A stretch of 64,000 bases of DNA from Clostridium sp. 'White wine YQ'. GTDB lineage: Bacteria > Bacillota > Clostridia > Clostridiales > Clostridiaceae. The DNA lies in NCBI RefSeq assembly GCF_028728205.1, contig NZ_JAQYUU010000001.1, positions 795,318 to 859,317 of the forward strand, in the 5' to 3' direction. Within the stretch, counting starts at the first letter, position 1. Each line of letters begins with the position of its first letter. The notes below the pieces were generated by a model. That model saw nothing but the letters and a program-made list of their open reading frames with translations, did no database searches and had not been told where the DNA came from. Below are positions 32,877 to 41,697 of this stretch, piece after piece. The position numbers and the translations under genes were made by a program.

Positions 32877-33656
32877 ATGGATTTTAGAGATAAAGTGTGC
32901 GTAATAACAGGGGGAGCAAAGGGAATAGGATTTTGCCTGGTAAATGAATTTATAAAAAAAGAGGCAAAAGTAGCATATATTGATCTAGATAAAGTGGAAG
33001 GGGAAAAACTACTTTTAAAGATTAAAAAAGATGGAGGAGATGGACTTTTTTTCTGTGGAGATATTGCAGAGGAAAATACACTTAAGGAGTTTTCAAAAGA
33101 AGTAATTAAAACCTATGGTAAAGTAGATTATCTTATTAATAATGCTTGTTTAAGTCGTAAGGGAATTCTCTCAGATTGTAGTTTTGATGATTTTAATTAT
33201 GTTTTAAGAGTGGGAGTTACAGCACCGTATATGCTTTCAAAACTATTTCTAGAATATTTTAATAATGGTGGGGCAATAGTTAATATTTCCTCAACTAGAG
33301 CAACTATGTCTCAAGAAGATACTGAAAGTTATTCTGCTGCAAAAGGTGGGATTTCTTCATTAACTCATGCATTAGCAATTAGTCTTTCAGGAAAGGTTAG
33401 GGTAAATAGTGTTAGTCCAGGTTGGATTGATGTAAGTGCTAATTATGATAATGACTATGAAAGAAAGCATAGCGTAGGTGATAAGGAACAACATCCTGTA
33501 AAGCACGTCGGAAAGCCAATGGATATAGCAAGAGCTGTTATGTTTTTATGCTCAGAGGATAATGATTTTATAACAGGTGAAAATATTACAGTTGATGGTG
33601 GTATGACTAAACTAATGATTTATAATGATGATTATAATTGGAGGTATGAGGTTTAA
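32877..33656 (+). CDS. Short-chain dehydrogenase/reductase (SDR)
   Basis: 259 residues of the classical SDR family: nucleotide loop TGGAKGIG (11-18), NNACLS (NNAG variant), catalytic YSAAK (Y152, K156) and a PGWID motif. The acidic D at the end of strand 2 (AYIDLDK) suggests NAD preference. The substrate is unknown. ATG 32877 follows AAGGAGG; the frame opens further upstream without a ribosome site. Single gene. Confidence 0.85.
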   Translation: MDFRDKVCVITGGAKGIGFCLVNEFIKKEAKVAYIDLDKVEGEKLLLKIKKDGGDGLFFCGDIAEENTLKEFSKEVIKTYGKVDYLINNACLSRKGILSDCSFDDFNYVLRVGVTAPYMLSKLFLEYFNNGGAIVNISSTRATMSQEDTESYSAAKGGISSLTHALAISLSGKVRVNSVSPGWIDVSANYDNDYERKHSVGDKEQHPVKHVGKPMDIARAVMFLCSEDNDFITGENITVDGGMTKLMIYNDDYNWRYEV

Positions 33657-33746
33657 TATACACTTTTGTCCATAAAAAGATGTGTCAAACTAGGGCGAAT
33701 TTAATACATATATAATAAACAGTATATTTGCGAGAGGTTGGTATAT

Positions 33747-34211
33747 ATGTTTAGTATGTTTCCGTTCATGTTTAGGAACACTGAAATTATTGATGATTTA
33801 TTTAATAATTTTATAAATCAAATTCCCAATAATTTAGTAAATGAAAATATAGATGAAAACACCTATGATATTGATTTTAAGGATCAGGGAGATTATTACT
33901 TAGTAAAAGGTTATTTTCCAGGGTTAACCCCTAGAGATGTAAGAATTGATTTTGAAAAAAATAAAGCTATTTTATCTATTAAGAAGAAGCAAATATATAG
34001 TAATGGCACTAATATTATGATGACAGTTATACAAACTGGAGGATATATTGTAAAGACCTTTGACGTGGAAGAAATAGATAAATCAAAAATTTCTGCTAGT
34101 TTTGATAATAGTGTTTTATTATTAACATTACCAAAGAAGAAAAGAAGTGAAATATATAAGAAAGAAGAAGTTCCAACAATTATAGATGTAGAAAATTATG
34201 AAATGGAATGA
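33747..34211 (+). CDS. Hsp20 / alpha-crystallin small heat-shock protein
   Basis: 154 residues. Alpha-crystallin domain about residues 39-135 (DIDFKDQGDYYLVKGYFPGLTPRDVRIDFEKNKAILSIKKK ... SFDNSVLLLTLPKK), including the L-x-L-like tail before a flexible C-terminus. It is an ATP-independent holdase. ATG 33747 has GAGAGG upstream. A TATAAT at 33709-33714 may be its -10. I see no CIRCE element, and only a weak half-site resembling GTCAAA (CtsR-like). Confidence 0.88.
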   Translation: MFSMFPFMFRNTEIIDDLFNNFINQIPNNLVNENIDENTYDIDFKDQGDYYLVKGYFPGLTPRDVRIDFEKNKAILSIKKKQIYSNGTNIMMTVIQTGGYIVKTFDVEEIDKSKISASFDNSVLLLTLPKKKRSEIYKKEEVPTIIDVENYEME

Positions 34212-34230
34212 AAAAAAAGATCCTATAGTA

Positions 34231-34282
34231 AAATGCACCCTAAATGCTAGATTTGACTAACATTTAAGGTGCATTTCATTTT
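34231..34282 (+). terminator. Terminator after hsp20
   Basis: AAATGCACC and TAAATG-TAG pair with CTA-CATTTA and GGTGCATTT, followed by CATTTT. Confidence 0.8.
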
Positions 34283-34428
34283 AAAGGACAAGCGTAGTAA
34301 TTAAAAAGCAAATTTACGCATAGGTATATGACAAATATTTGTAATTATTCATTCATATGGTATACTATTAAAAAATATACAATTTAGATATCTTGAAATA
34401 GGTGTTAAAAAGAGTTGGGGGTAATGGT

Positions 34429-35196
34429 GTGGTTAAGAAAGAATTTCCAATACTTGAATTTGACGGAGTTACAGAGAATATAATTGAACCATCAAAATTC
34501 ATCAAAAAGATAGATATGTCTGAAAGTGTTGTTATGTGCTTTTATAGTGAAGTGATTGAGAAATTAGTTAATGAGGGAAGTCTTAAAGAGATTAAAATAC
34601 TTCATTCTCAAATCGGCAAACATCCAATTTACGAACTAGATTATAAAGGCAAAAAAGTCACAGTATTTCATCCAGGAGTAGGAGCTGCACTTGGAACTTC
34701 CCTTATGGAAGAAGTTATTGCGTTAGGTGGGAGAAAGTTTATCTCTTGCGGTAGCGGTGGCGTTTTAGATAAAAATATCGCAGCTGGAAACATTATTGTA
34801 CCAAATTCAGCGATCAGAGATGAAGGAACTTCTTATCATTATATTGAACCAAGTAGGGAAATCTCTATTAATAATAAAGCTATTGAAGCAATTGAAAAGA
34901 CTTTAAAGGCTCATAAATGCAATTATATTCTTGCTAAAACTTGGAGTACTGATTCCTTTTATAGAGAAACTAAAGAAAAGATGAAACTAAGAAAAGATGA
35001 AGGTTGTTTGGTGGTAGAAATGGAATGCTCTGCTTTTTGTGCTGTTGCGCAATATAGAAACGTTATTTTTGGACAAATAATTTATGGTGGTGATGATATT
35101 AGCTGTGAAGAATGGAATTCCAGAAGTGAAGTGGATAGGAGATTTATAAGGGAAGCATTATTCTGGTTTTCAGTAGAAGCGAGCCTCCGATTATAA
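34429..35196 (+). CDS. Nucleoside phosphorylase (uridine phosphorylase-like)
   Basis: 255 residues of the PNP/UDP phosphorylase family: FHPGVGAALGTSLMEEVIALGGRKFISCGSGGVL (phosphate and base site), TWSTDSFYRET, and the purine/uridine motif VVEMECSAFCAVAQYRNVIFGQIIYGGDD. The reaction is phosphorolysis of a nucleoside to base and ribose-1-phosphate. The base cannot be told with certainty. GTG 34429 has GGGGGT at good spacing; an in-frame GTG at 34402 lacks one. Cytosolic, single gene or with the AIM24 gene 57 bases on. Confidence 0.8.
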   Translation: MVKKEFPILEFDGVTENIIEPSKFIKKIDMSESVVMCFYSEVIEKLVNEGSLKEIKILHSQIGKHPIYELDYKGKKVTVFHPGVGAALGTSLMEEVIALGGRKFISCGSGGVLDKNIAAGNIIVPNSAIRDEGTSYHYIEPSREISINNKAIEAIEKTLKAHKCNYILAKTWSTDSFYRETKEKMKLRKDEGCLVVEMECSAFCAVAQYRNVIFGQIIYGGDDISCEEWNSRSEVDRRFIREALFWFSVEASLRL

Positions 35197-35253
35197 TTTT
35201 GTAATAAATCAATTAGTTTTACATAAACTTATATAAAAAAGGGGGATTTTAAA

Positions 35254-36009
35254 ATGGTAACTTATAAAAATCTTTATGACAACAAGAATATCGAAATCAT
35301 TGAGACTAAAGGCAATGTAAAAGTTCTTGAATACAAAAAGGATTTAAGTGTAAATAGCGCAACTGCAATTAATGCATATTTTGCCTCTGAAATGAATGTT
35401 AGAAAGAGACAAGTTCTAATTGAGTTAAACGGTAACTCTTTTGTAATTAGCGCCGGAGCAATGCAGTGGACTGCAGGAAAAGTTGGCATGGGTGCAGATG
35501 TTAAGGGTTTTGGAGATTTATTAGGCAAAGCTTTATCATCAAAGGTTACAAAGGAATCAGCAATAAAACCTAAATATGAAGGTAATGGCTTGTTGATGCT
35601 AGAACCTACTTATAAACATATATTACTAGAAGAGGTATCAGATTGGGGTGGACTAGTGCTAGATGATGGACTTTTCCTTGCTTGTGAGGGAAGTGTTCAA
35701 CAAAAGGTAGTTGCAAGAACAAATCTTTCATCAGCAGTACTTGGAAAAGAAGGGTTGTTTAATTTATGTCTTAGAGGTAAAGGAATTGCTGTACTAGAAA
35801 GTCCAGTTCCTAGAGATGAATTAGTAGAATTTGTTCTTCAAAACGATGAAGTTAGAATTGATGGAAACTATGCTATTGCTTGGTCTGATACTTTAGATTT
35901 TAGAGTAGAAAAGTCAGGAAAAAGCTTAATTGGCTCCGCAGTTTCAGGAGAAGGTTTAGTTAATGTATACCGAGGAACTGGCAGAATCTTAATGGCTCCA
36001 ATAGCTTAA
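35254..36009 (+). CDS. AIM24 family protein
   Basis: 251 residues of the AIM24/TIGR00266 beta-sandwich family. Characteristic stretches are FVISAGAMQWTAGKVGMGADVKG, LLMLEPTYKHILLEEV, LSSAVLGKEGLFNLCLRGKGIAVLESPVP and GNYAIAWSDTLDFRVE. Function in bacteria is not established. GGGGGA precedes the ATG. It may share a transcript with the upstream phosphorylase. A terminator follows. Confidence 0.85.
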   Translation: MVTYKNLYDNKNIEIIETKGNVKVLEYKKDLSVNSATAINAYFASEMNVRKRQVLIELNGNSFVISAGAMQWTAGKVGMGADVKGFGDLLGKALSSKVTKESAIKPKYEGNGLLMLEPTYKHILLEEVSDWGGLVLDDGLFLACEGSVQQKVVARTNLSSAVLGKEGLFNLCLRGKGIAVLESPVPRDELVEFVLQNDEVRIDGNYAIAWSDTLDFRVEKSGKSLIGSAVSGEGLVNVYRGTGRILMAPIA

Positions 36010-36022
36010 TATAATTAGAGCT

Positions 36023-36052
36023 AAAAACGTTATGTGCTGCATAACGTTTTTT
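36023..36052 (+). terminator. Terminator after the AIM24 gene
   Basis: AAAACGTTATG pairs with CATAACGTTTT around TGCTG, followed by TT and CTGTTTTG. Confidence 0.82.
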
Positions 36053-36227
36053 CTGTTTTGTTTGTGGAAATTAGAAACTCCTATTAATATATTGCTAAAA
36101 AAATAAACAAATATTGAGAAGATTATTATTAAACGAACTATAATGTTGATGTTTATGTAATAAATATAATCATAAAGTTATATTTATATAATGTCTTACA
36201 ATTTAAATATAAATAGGGGGAGAGTAG

Positions 36228-37874
36228 ATGAGTATATATCAAAAAAACAATGATGTTTTAAACACTGTAAACAGGGGGAATCCAGCAGAATCAGGAGTTT
36301 GTACACTTTGCAGAGCTGATTGCAAAGGAAAATGCGAGACTTGGACATCTAGTATGAAAGGTAGAAAATTATTATATCCAAGAGATTTTGGAACTGTGAC
36401 TGCTGGAAGTTCAAATACTAATCATGTGGGAGTATGCTATAACAATCTCAGAATACAAGGGTATAATTATGGAGCATTTGGAGTTATAGATGGGCGTACT
36501 AATAATGCAGATGATTGTATATTTCCTAATGTAAATATTGAAACAGAGTTTGGAAAAGCAATAAAAACAAGGTCTAGGGTACCATTCATGACAGGAGCAT
36601 TAGGTTCAACTTTTATAGCTCAGAAATATTGGGAATCTTTTGCTATCGGCGCTGCTTTAGTTGGATTTCCAATCGTAATTGGTGAAAACGTTGTAGGTGT
36701 TGATAAAAATTCGATAATAGAGAATGGAAAGATAGTAAAATCACCAGAATTGGAACGTAGAATTGACACATATTTAAACTACTATGATGGTTATGGTGCT
36801 ATAATTGTTCAAATGAATGTAGAAGATACAAGAAATGGAGTAGCAGAATATGTTATTGAAAAATATGGTGACAAGGTAATTTTAGAACTTAAGTGGGGGC
36901 AAGGAGCTAAAGATATAGGTGGAGAGATACAGGTAACAAGTCTTGAATATGCAATATTCTTAAAAAATAGAGGATATATAGTTGATCCTGATCCAATAAG
37001 ACCGGAGGTTCAAGAAGCTTTTAAGAGTGGAGCAATCAAATCTTTTGCTAGACATAGTAGACTTGGATATACTAATTTAAATAATTATCATGAAGTTAAA
37101 GAAGAATTTATGAAGTCAGTTGATTATTTAAGAGGACTTGGTTATAAGAGAATTACACTGAAGACAGGATCATATGGAATGGAAGCACTTGCTATGGCAA
37201 TTAAGTTTGCTACAGAAGCAAAACTTGATTTATTGACTATTGATGGATCAGGTGGTGGCACTGGGATGAGTCCATGGAATATGATGGAGTCCTGGGGTGT
37301 TCCCTCTATATTCCTTCATGCAAAGGCATATGAATATGCAAAGATTCTTTCTGATAAAGGATATGATGTAGTAGATATGGCATTTGCTGGCGGCCTAGCT
37401 AGAGAAGATCATATATTTAAAGCTCTTGCTCTTGGAGCGCCATTTACTAAACTTGTATGTATGGGAAGGTCACTTATGATTCCTGGATTCTTGGGAGCAA
37501 ATATTGAAGGTGCATTATATCCGGAAAGAAGAAATAAACTAAATGGAAACTGGGATACATTACCTAAGCATATAACAGAAGAATTCGGAACAACCCCTGA
37601 AGAAATATTTGCTGGATATTATGATGTTAAAAATAAAGTCGGGGCAGATGAGATGAAGAATATACCTTTAGGAGCAATTGGCGTTTGGACATTGTCTGAT
37701 AAGCTTACAGCCGGATTGCAGCAATTAATGGCTGGGGCTAGAAAATTTAGAGTATCTGAAATTTCTAGAAATGATTTATTCTCAGCAAATAGGGAAACAG
37801 AGAGGGAAACTGGAATAAAGTTCATGACAGAGGTAAATGATGAACTTGCTAAGTGTATCTTAAATGAAGAATAA
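36228..37874 (+). CDS. FMN-binding glutamate synthase-like protein (orphan synthase domain)
   Basis: 548 residues corresponding to the FMN/[3Fe-4S] synthase domain of GltB, without the N-terminal glutaminase or C-terminal beta-helix. The N-terminus has a CTLCRADCKGKC cluster of cysteines. The barrel carries KLELKWGQGAKDIGGE-like (here LELKWGQGAKDIGGEI), SGGGTGMSPWNMMESWG and AGGLAREDHIFKALALGAPFTKLVCMGRS, all typical. No gltD partner is adjacent. The reductase and nitrogen source are unknown. GGGGGAGAG precedes ATG 36228; a terminator follows. Confidence 0.85.
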   Translation: MSIYQKNNDVLNTVNRGNPAESGVCTLCRADCKGKCETWTSSMKGRKLLYPRDFGTVTAGSSNTNHVGVCYNNLRIQGYNYGAFGVIDGRTNNADDCIFPNVNIETEFGKAIKTRSRVPFMTGALGSTFIAQKYWESFAIGAALVGFPIVIGENVVGVDKNSIIENGKIVKSPELERRIDTYLNYYDGYGAIIVQMNVEDTRNGVAEYVIEKYGDKVILELKWGQGAKDIGGEIQVTSLEYAIFLKNRGYIVDPDPIRPEVQEAFKSGAIKSFARHSRLGYTNLNNYHEVKEEFMKSVDYLRGLGYKRITLKTGSYGMEALAMAIKFATEAKLDLLTIDGSGGGTGMSPWNMMESWGVPSIFLHAKAYEYAKILSDKGYDVVDMAFAGGLAREDHIFKALALGAPFTKLVCMGRSLMIPGFLGANIEGALYPERRNKLNGNWDTLPKHITEEFGTTPEEIFAGYYDVKNKVGADEMKNIPLGAIGVWTLSDKLTAGLQQLMAGARKFRVSEISRNDLFSANRETERETGIKFMTEVNDELAKCILNEE

Positions 37875-37881
37875 TTAATGA

Positions 37882-37914
37882 AAAAGCTTAGGTTAATTAT
37901 AACCTAAGCTTTTA
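37882..37914 (+). terminator. Terminator after the FMN glutamate synthase-like gene
   Basis: AAAAGCTTAGGTT pairs exactly with AACCTAAGCTTTT around a 6-nt loop. Confidence 0.85.
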
Positions 37915-37949
37915 TATTGAAGTTCTTAAAATAACTACAAAAAATATCA

Positions 37950-37978
37950 TTGACATGAACAAATGCCGATGATAAAAT
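37950..37978 (+). promoter_or_regulatory. Sigma-A promoter for the DUF6323/DUF6179-type pair
   Basis: TTGACA (37950-37955), an exact 17-bp spacer and TAAAAT (37973-37978). This leaves an untranslated leader of about 95 bases. Confidence 0.6.
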
Positions 37979-38078
37979 TAATTGTTAGCATAACATGGTA
38001 AATATACTTATACATATTAATCATACCACATCTAAATATAAATGTCAATAGTTAATTTAAAAATTGGAGGGTTATTTT

Positions 38079-38582
38079 ATGGAGAAACAACTTATGTCTA
38101 TTTCAGATTCTTTAGTAAACGAACAAACTTTTTTAGAAATTCAGCAGTGTAATGAAGAGACTTTAGAATATGGTTTAAAGCTTTCCGATGAAGATATACA
38201 TGTGATTTTAAAAACAAGAAATAATGCATTAAGAAGTAACGGAAGATTTGAATTTGGAGGAGTAATAGTTAAAAAAATTATATCTGCATTTTGTGAATCT
38301 CCTTATATTTCTCAATATAATTATCTTGAAACAATAGATGAGCTTATTGATATATTCTATTTTTATAAAAATGAAACAATGGATGAAATAAGTGATGATG
38401 AATTAATAGATCTAATGAAAAGTTATTTCGATAACGAATGCCAAGGCTCTCTAGAATTACTTAGCGATAGATATTTATATAATGTAGCTCATAATATAAA
38501 GTTTGGAGTAACTGATTTTGTTGGTGAAGACGAAATGAAGATTTTGGAGGAATACTTTAATATGGAAGGTGATGATGAATAG
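38079..38582 (+). CDS. DUF6323-type protein
   Basis: 167 residues, soluble, acidic and helical. The N-terminus SISDSLVNEQTFLEIQQCNEETLEYGLKLSDEDIHVILKTRNNALRSNGR resembles the DUF6323 family as I remember it; function unknown. ATG 38079 follows TTGGAGG. The stop TAG shares one base with the GTG start of the next gene, so the two proteins are coupled and probably work together. Confidence 0.65.
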   Translation: MEKQLMSISDSLVNEQTFLEIQQCNEETLEYGLKLSDEDIHVILKTRNNALRSNGRFEFGGVIVKKIISAFCESPYISQYNYLETIDELIDIFYFYKNETMDEISDDELIDLMKSYFDNECQGSLELLSDRYLYNVAHNIKFGVTDFVGEDEMKILEEYFNMEGDDE

Positions 38583-39940
38583 TGGGAAATTATATTGTTT
38601 CAAAAGAGAATTTCTCTGAAGAACTACTAAGCGATGAACATTATCTTCAATCATTATTACATGTGCTTTATACCAAAGAGCTGTTAAGCATAAAAGAAAT
38701 AGAAAATATTCAAACTCAGCTATTTAGCATATTAACAGAAACACTAGGCTATTATACCAGAAATGAAAGTTATTCAGTTAGAGTTGAAATTGCAGATAAA
38801 ATTATGCTGTCAATTTATTATACAATTGGATTATTCATAAAGAACAATTCCACAATTAAAGGAAGCAAAACTCTCTTTAACGAAAAAGGCATGAAATATC
38901 TATTTGAAGAAGGCGAGAAGCTCATAAGGTTAAAGTATGATGAATGTAAAAGTTTATTAAATCATATTCAAGAAACAAAACTTAATACAATGAACTATGC
39001 ATATAATGACACAATTGATTATGGACTACCACTATTTTTTGACGAATATGATATTAGATTTTCCAGTCATGAAGCAGCAGGTTCAATAGATTATCCATTA
39101 GCAAATGATGAGATGAAACTAGTAGGAATTGAATATATGGAAGACTATTTAAATAAAATAAATATGGAAAATCACTTCTGCTTAAACTTTGATATCTTTC
39201 AAATAGAGTCATTATTAAAAGGCTTTCATAAGAATTCATATCATATGCTTATAAATATATTTCAACTTGTTTTAGTTAATTATCTAGGTGTTATACTTAC
39301 TCAGAAAAAGGAAAAATCACTTGATATAACTAAAAATGATAGAGAATATATTAAAGAGTCAATACAGAAATTATCAAAGGATGATTTTATAAAACATATT
39401 ATTGAAGCAAAAGATAAGATGATTAAAGAGCTTTCTATTGAAAATAAATGTTTAATTGATTATATAACAGAAACCATATTAAAGGTGATACCAGATATAG
39501 AAAATGGTCTTAGGACTGATACATTAGAAAGTATATTTATAACACCAGATAAATCTCAAGATGAGGGGATTAGATATGAAGATGGTGAGAGTGTAGAAAA
39601 TGATATATTTAAGTGTATAACTGAAGAAATTAGAGATTGTAATAATGTAGAAGACAAAATAAAAATTATAAGAGAGGAATTTCATAGCTTAAAGGATTTA
39701 ATAGATGTCTTGGGGGCAGATTGTATTTTTGGTGATGAATTTATTCATGTTTTTAAAGCTTTAGATGATTTTGAAATAGCACTATTATTTAAAAATACAC
39801 CACAAGGAGAATTTATGGATAGCGATTATGGTACTGAGAGTGAAAGAGAATGGCATGAAAAACTTAAGGTGTATTTAGATAGTTTTGATGAGGATAGAAA
39901 AATAGAAATAATAAGAATTTCTCAAGGTGTTGAAACATAA
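38582..39940 (+). CDS. DUF6179-type protein
   Basis: 452 residues, soluble, largely helical; a probable partner of the preceding protein. Distinctive features are YYTRNESYSVRVEIADKIMLSIYYTIGLFI near residue 60 and FDEYDIRFSSHEAAGSIDYPLA near 150. The start is GTG 38582 inside the upstream stop (taGTG), with GGAAGGTGAT as ribosome site. The family name is from memory and tentative. No catalytic motif recognised. Confidence 0.65.
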   Translation: MGNYIVSKENFSEELLSDEHYLQSLLHVLYTKELLSIKEIENIQTQLFSILTETLGYYTRNESYSVRVEIADKIMLSIYYTIGLFIKNNSTIKGSKTLFNEKGMKYLFEEGEKLIRLKYDECKSLLNHIQETKLNTMNYAYNDTIDYGLPLFFDEYDIRFSSHEAAGSIDYPLANDEMKLVGIEYMEDYLNKINMENHFCLNFDIFQIESLLKGFHKNSYHMLINIFQLVLVNYLGVILTQKKEKSLDITKNDREYIKESIQKLSKDDFIKHIIEAKDKMIKELSIENKCLIDYITETILKVIPDIENGLRTDTLESIFITPDKSQDEGIRYEDGESVENDIFKCITEEIRDCNNVEDKIKIIREEFHSLKDLIDVLGADCIFGDEFIHVFKALDDFEIALLFKNTPQGEFMDSDYGTESEREWHEKLKVYLDSFDEDRKIEIIRISQGVET

Positions 39941-39979
39941 AACTTATTGCTTGCCATATATGGTAAGCAATAAGTTTTT
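39941..39979 (+). terminator. Terminator of the DUF pair
   Basis: AACTTATTGCTTGCCATA pairs exactly with TATGGTAAGCAATAAGTT, followed by TTT. Confidence 0.85.
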
Positions 39980-40075
39980 ACTCTTTAGAGGGTTTTAATA
40001 TTTTGTTTGAGCGGGTAACTTAATAGATTTTAATTATAAACTAAAAGTCGCTTAGGTTTCTCTAAAGAGTAAAAA
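39975..40075. repeat. 16-bp perfect inverted repeat spanning about 100 bp
   Basis: TTTTTACTCTTTAGAG (39975-39990) and CTCTAAAGAGTAAAAA (40060-40075) are exact complements 69 bases apart. The interior contains GAGCG and CGCTT, able to pair. Neither arm belongs to a gene. It could be a structured RNA, a small mobile-element remnant or a long-range terminator. The rest of the 39941-40176 gap holds the terminators listed and a GC-richer CTGCC/GGCAG hairpin near 40092-40126. Confidence 0.5.
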
Positions 40076-40133
40076 AATAGAAATTAGTCGCCTGCCATTT
40101 TTCCTTGCATACGCTCGGAAAGGCAGATGTCAG

Positions 40134-40172
40134 AAAAAAATCGACGGCTCATAATCGCCTTGACGATTTTTT
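40134..40172 (-). terminator. Terminator of guaC
   Basis: On the minus strand AATCGTCAAGGC pairs with GCCGTCGATT around GATTATGA and runs into seven T. Confidence 0.75.
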
Positions 40173-40176
40173 TGTA

Positions 40177-41160
40177 TTAATATACCCTATCTCCATTAAA
40201 AATTGAGTTTTTAACTATTACGTAGTCAACAGTGCGAATTGCATCTAATTTATTCCCTCCGGCATAGGAAATTGATGATTGAAGATCTTGTTCCATTTCA
40301 ATTAAGGTATTTTTTATTGAACCTTTGAATTCAACATACATTTTTTTGCCTTCAACATTTTTTCTTTCACCTTTTTGGAATTCTGAGGCGGAACCAAAAT
40401 ATTCTTTATAAAGTTTACCATCCATTTCAATTGTTTCTCCAGGAGATTCTTCATGTCCGGCAAATAATGAACCAATCATTACCATTGATGCACCGAATCT
40501 AATAGATTTAGCGATATCTCCATGTGTACGAATTCCTCCGTCTGCTATAATAGGCTTACTTGCAGCCTTTGCACACCAACGAAGAGCTGCTAGCTGCCAA
40601 CCTCCAGTACCGAAGCCAGTCTTAATCTTAGTAATACATACTTTTCCTGGCCCGATTCCTACCTTTGTAGCATCAGCTCCAGCATGTTCTAACTCTCTAA
40701 CTGCTTCTGGAGTTCCTACATTTCCTGCAATTAAGAAACTATCAGGCAAAAGGTTTTTAATATGCTGAATCATACTTATAACTGAATTTGCGTGGCCGTG
40801 AGCTATATCTATAGTTATGTAATCAGGTATAAGGTTGTCAGCTGCAAGATTCCTTATAAACTCATATTCTTCACCTTTTACTCCAACACTGATTGAGGTG
40901 AGTAAGCCTCGTGATTTCATATCTTTAATGAAATCTATACGTTTCTCAGGATTAAACCTATGCATAATATAAAAATAGCCATTTTCGGCTAAGTAAAGGG
41001 CTATTTTCTCATCTATAATAGTCTGCATATTCGCTGGAACAACTGGTAATCTAAAAGTATGGTTACCTAAAACCACGCTTGTATCGCATTCTAATCTGCT
41101 ATTTACAATACATTTTGAAGGAATTAACTGAATATCCTCATAATCAAAAACATTTTCCAT
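40177..41160 (-). CDS. guaC: GMP reductase
   Basis: 327 residues of the IMPDH/GMP reductase barrel without CBS domains. The catalytic loop [12 protein letters not shown] (C175) is followed by [19 protein letters not shown], which marks the Firmicute GuaC type, and [35 protein letters not shown]. It converts GMP to IMP with NADPH, salvaging guanine nucleotides. ATG 41160 has AGAGGTG upstream (GTG 41166 is within it). It lies 25 bases after the DUF2512 gene and probably shares its transcript. Confidence 0.88.
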   Translation of the reverse strand: MENVFDYEDIQLIPSKCIVNSRLECDTSVVLGNHTFRLPVVPANMQTIIDEKIALYLAENGYFYIMHRFNPEKRIDFIKDMKSRGLLTSISVGVKGEEYEFIRNLAADNLIPDYITIDIAHGHANSVISMIQHIKNLLPDSFLIAGNVGTPEAVRELEHAGADATKVGIGPGKVCITKIKTGFGTGGWQLAALRWCAKAASKPIIADGGIRTHGDIAKSIRFGASMVMIGSLFAGHEESPGETIEMDGKLYKEYFGSASEFQKGERKNVEGKKMYVEFKGSIKNTLIEMEQDLQSSISYAGGNKLDAIRTVDYVIVKNSIFNGDRVY

Positions 41161-41185
41161 GTTCACACCTCTAAAAAAGATTATA

Positions 41186-41551
41186 TTAATCTAAGTGTTC
41201 TTTATTATTTGGTAAAACATTTTTTGCAACATATTTGTGAAAAATCCATTCACCTACGCCTATTACAACTGCAGCAATTAACGCATCAGTTATAGATATT
41301 CCCTTACCATTCCAAATGAAATCGAATAAGTAGATTACTACAAGTGATAATACCACATCGGAAACGGTTGCAACGATATTGTTTGAGGCAGGTAATATAA
41401 TAAGATCTCCCAATATATACGCAACGATTGTTACTGCAGCAGCTATATATAAGGTTTCTGTAAAAGTTAAATATGTAAGCATAGATAGAATAATTTCTAA
41501 TACAATTGCAACCATAACAAATTTAACAATCAATGCTGTAACATGTTTCAT
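41186..41551 (-). CDS. DUF2512 (YndM-like) membrane protein
   Basis: 121 residues with four hydrophobic helices (about 7-27, 33-51, 58-78, 86-104): [32 protein letters not shown] and [15 protein letters not shown] are typical of the family. Function unknown. ATG 41551 is 9 bases from AGGAGG; GTG 41560 is too close. Divergent from the ABC exporter operon. Confidence 0.82.
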   Translation of the reverse strand: MKHVTALIVKFVMVAIVLEIILSMLTYLTFTETLYIAAAVTIVAYILGDLIILPASNNIVATVSDVVLSLVVIYLFDFIWNGKGISITDALIAAVVIGVGEWIFHKYVAKNVLPNNKEHLD

Positions 41552-41600
41552 TTTGTTCACCTCCTTTAAAAGTAATATAAAACTTATTATTTCTAATATG

Positions 41601-41680
41601 TTGACAAATTATTCCTAACAATTTACAATGCTTCCGGAATAATAAATACGCAATTTGATTAACTAAAAAGTTAATCAAAT
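41601..41680 (+). promoter_or_regulatory. Promoter and palindromic operator of the ABC exporter operon
   Basis: TTGACA (41601-41606), 17 bp, TACAAT (41624-41629). Downstream, ATTTGATTAACT (41653-41664) and AGTTAATCAAAT (41669-41680) form a perfect 12-bp inverted repeat around AAAA, ending just before the ribosome site. The probable binder is the ArsR-type protein at the end of this operon. Confidence 0.8.
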
Positions 41681-41697
41681 CAGGAAGGAAGATGAAA

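Noticed and set aside
33661-33746. CIRCE or CtsR control element before hsp20
   Set aside because: No TTAGCACTC-N9-GAGTGCTAA repeat; only one weak GTCAAA half-site, too little to call.
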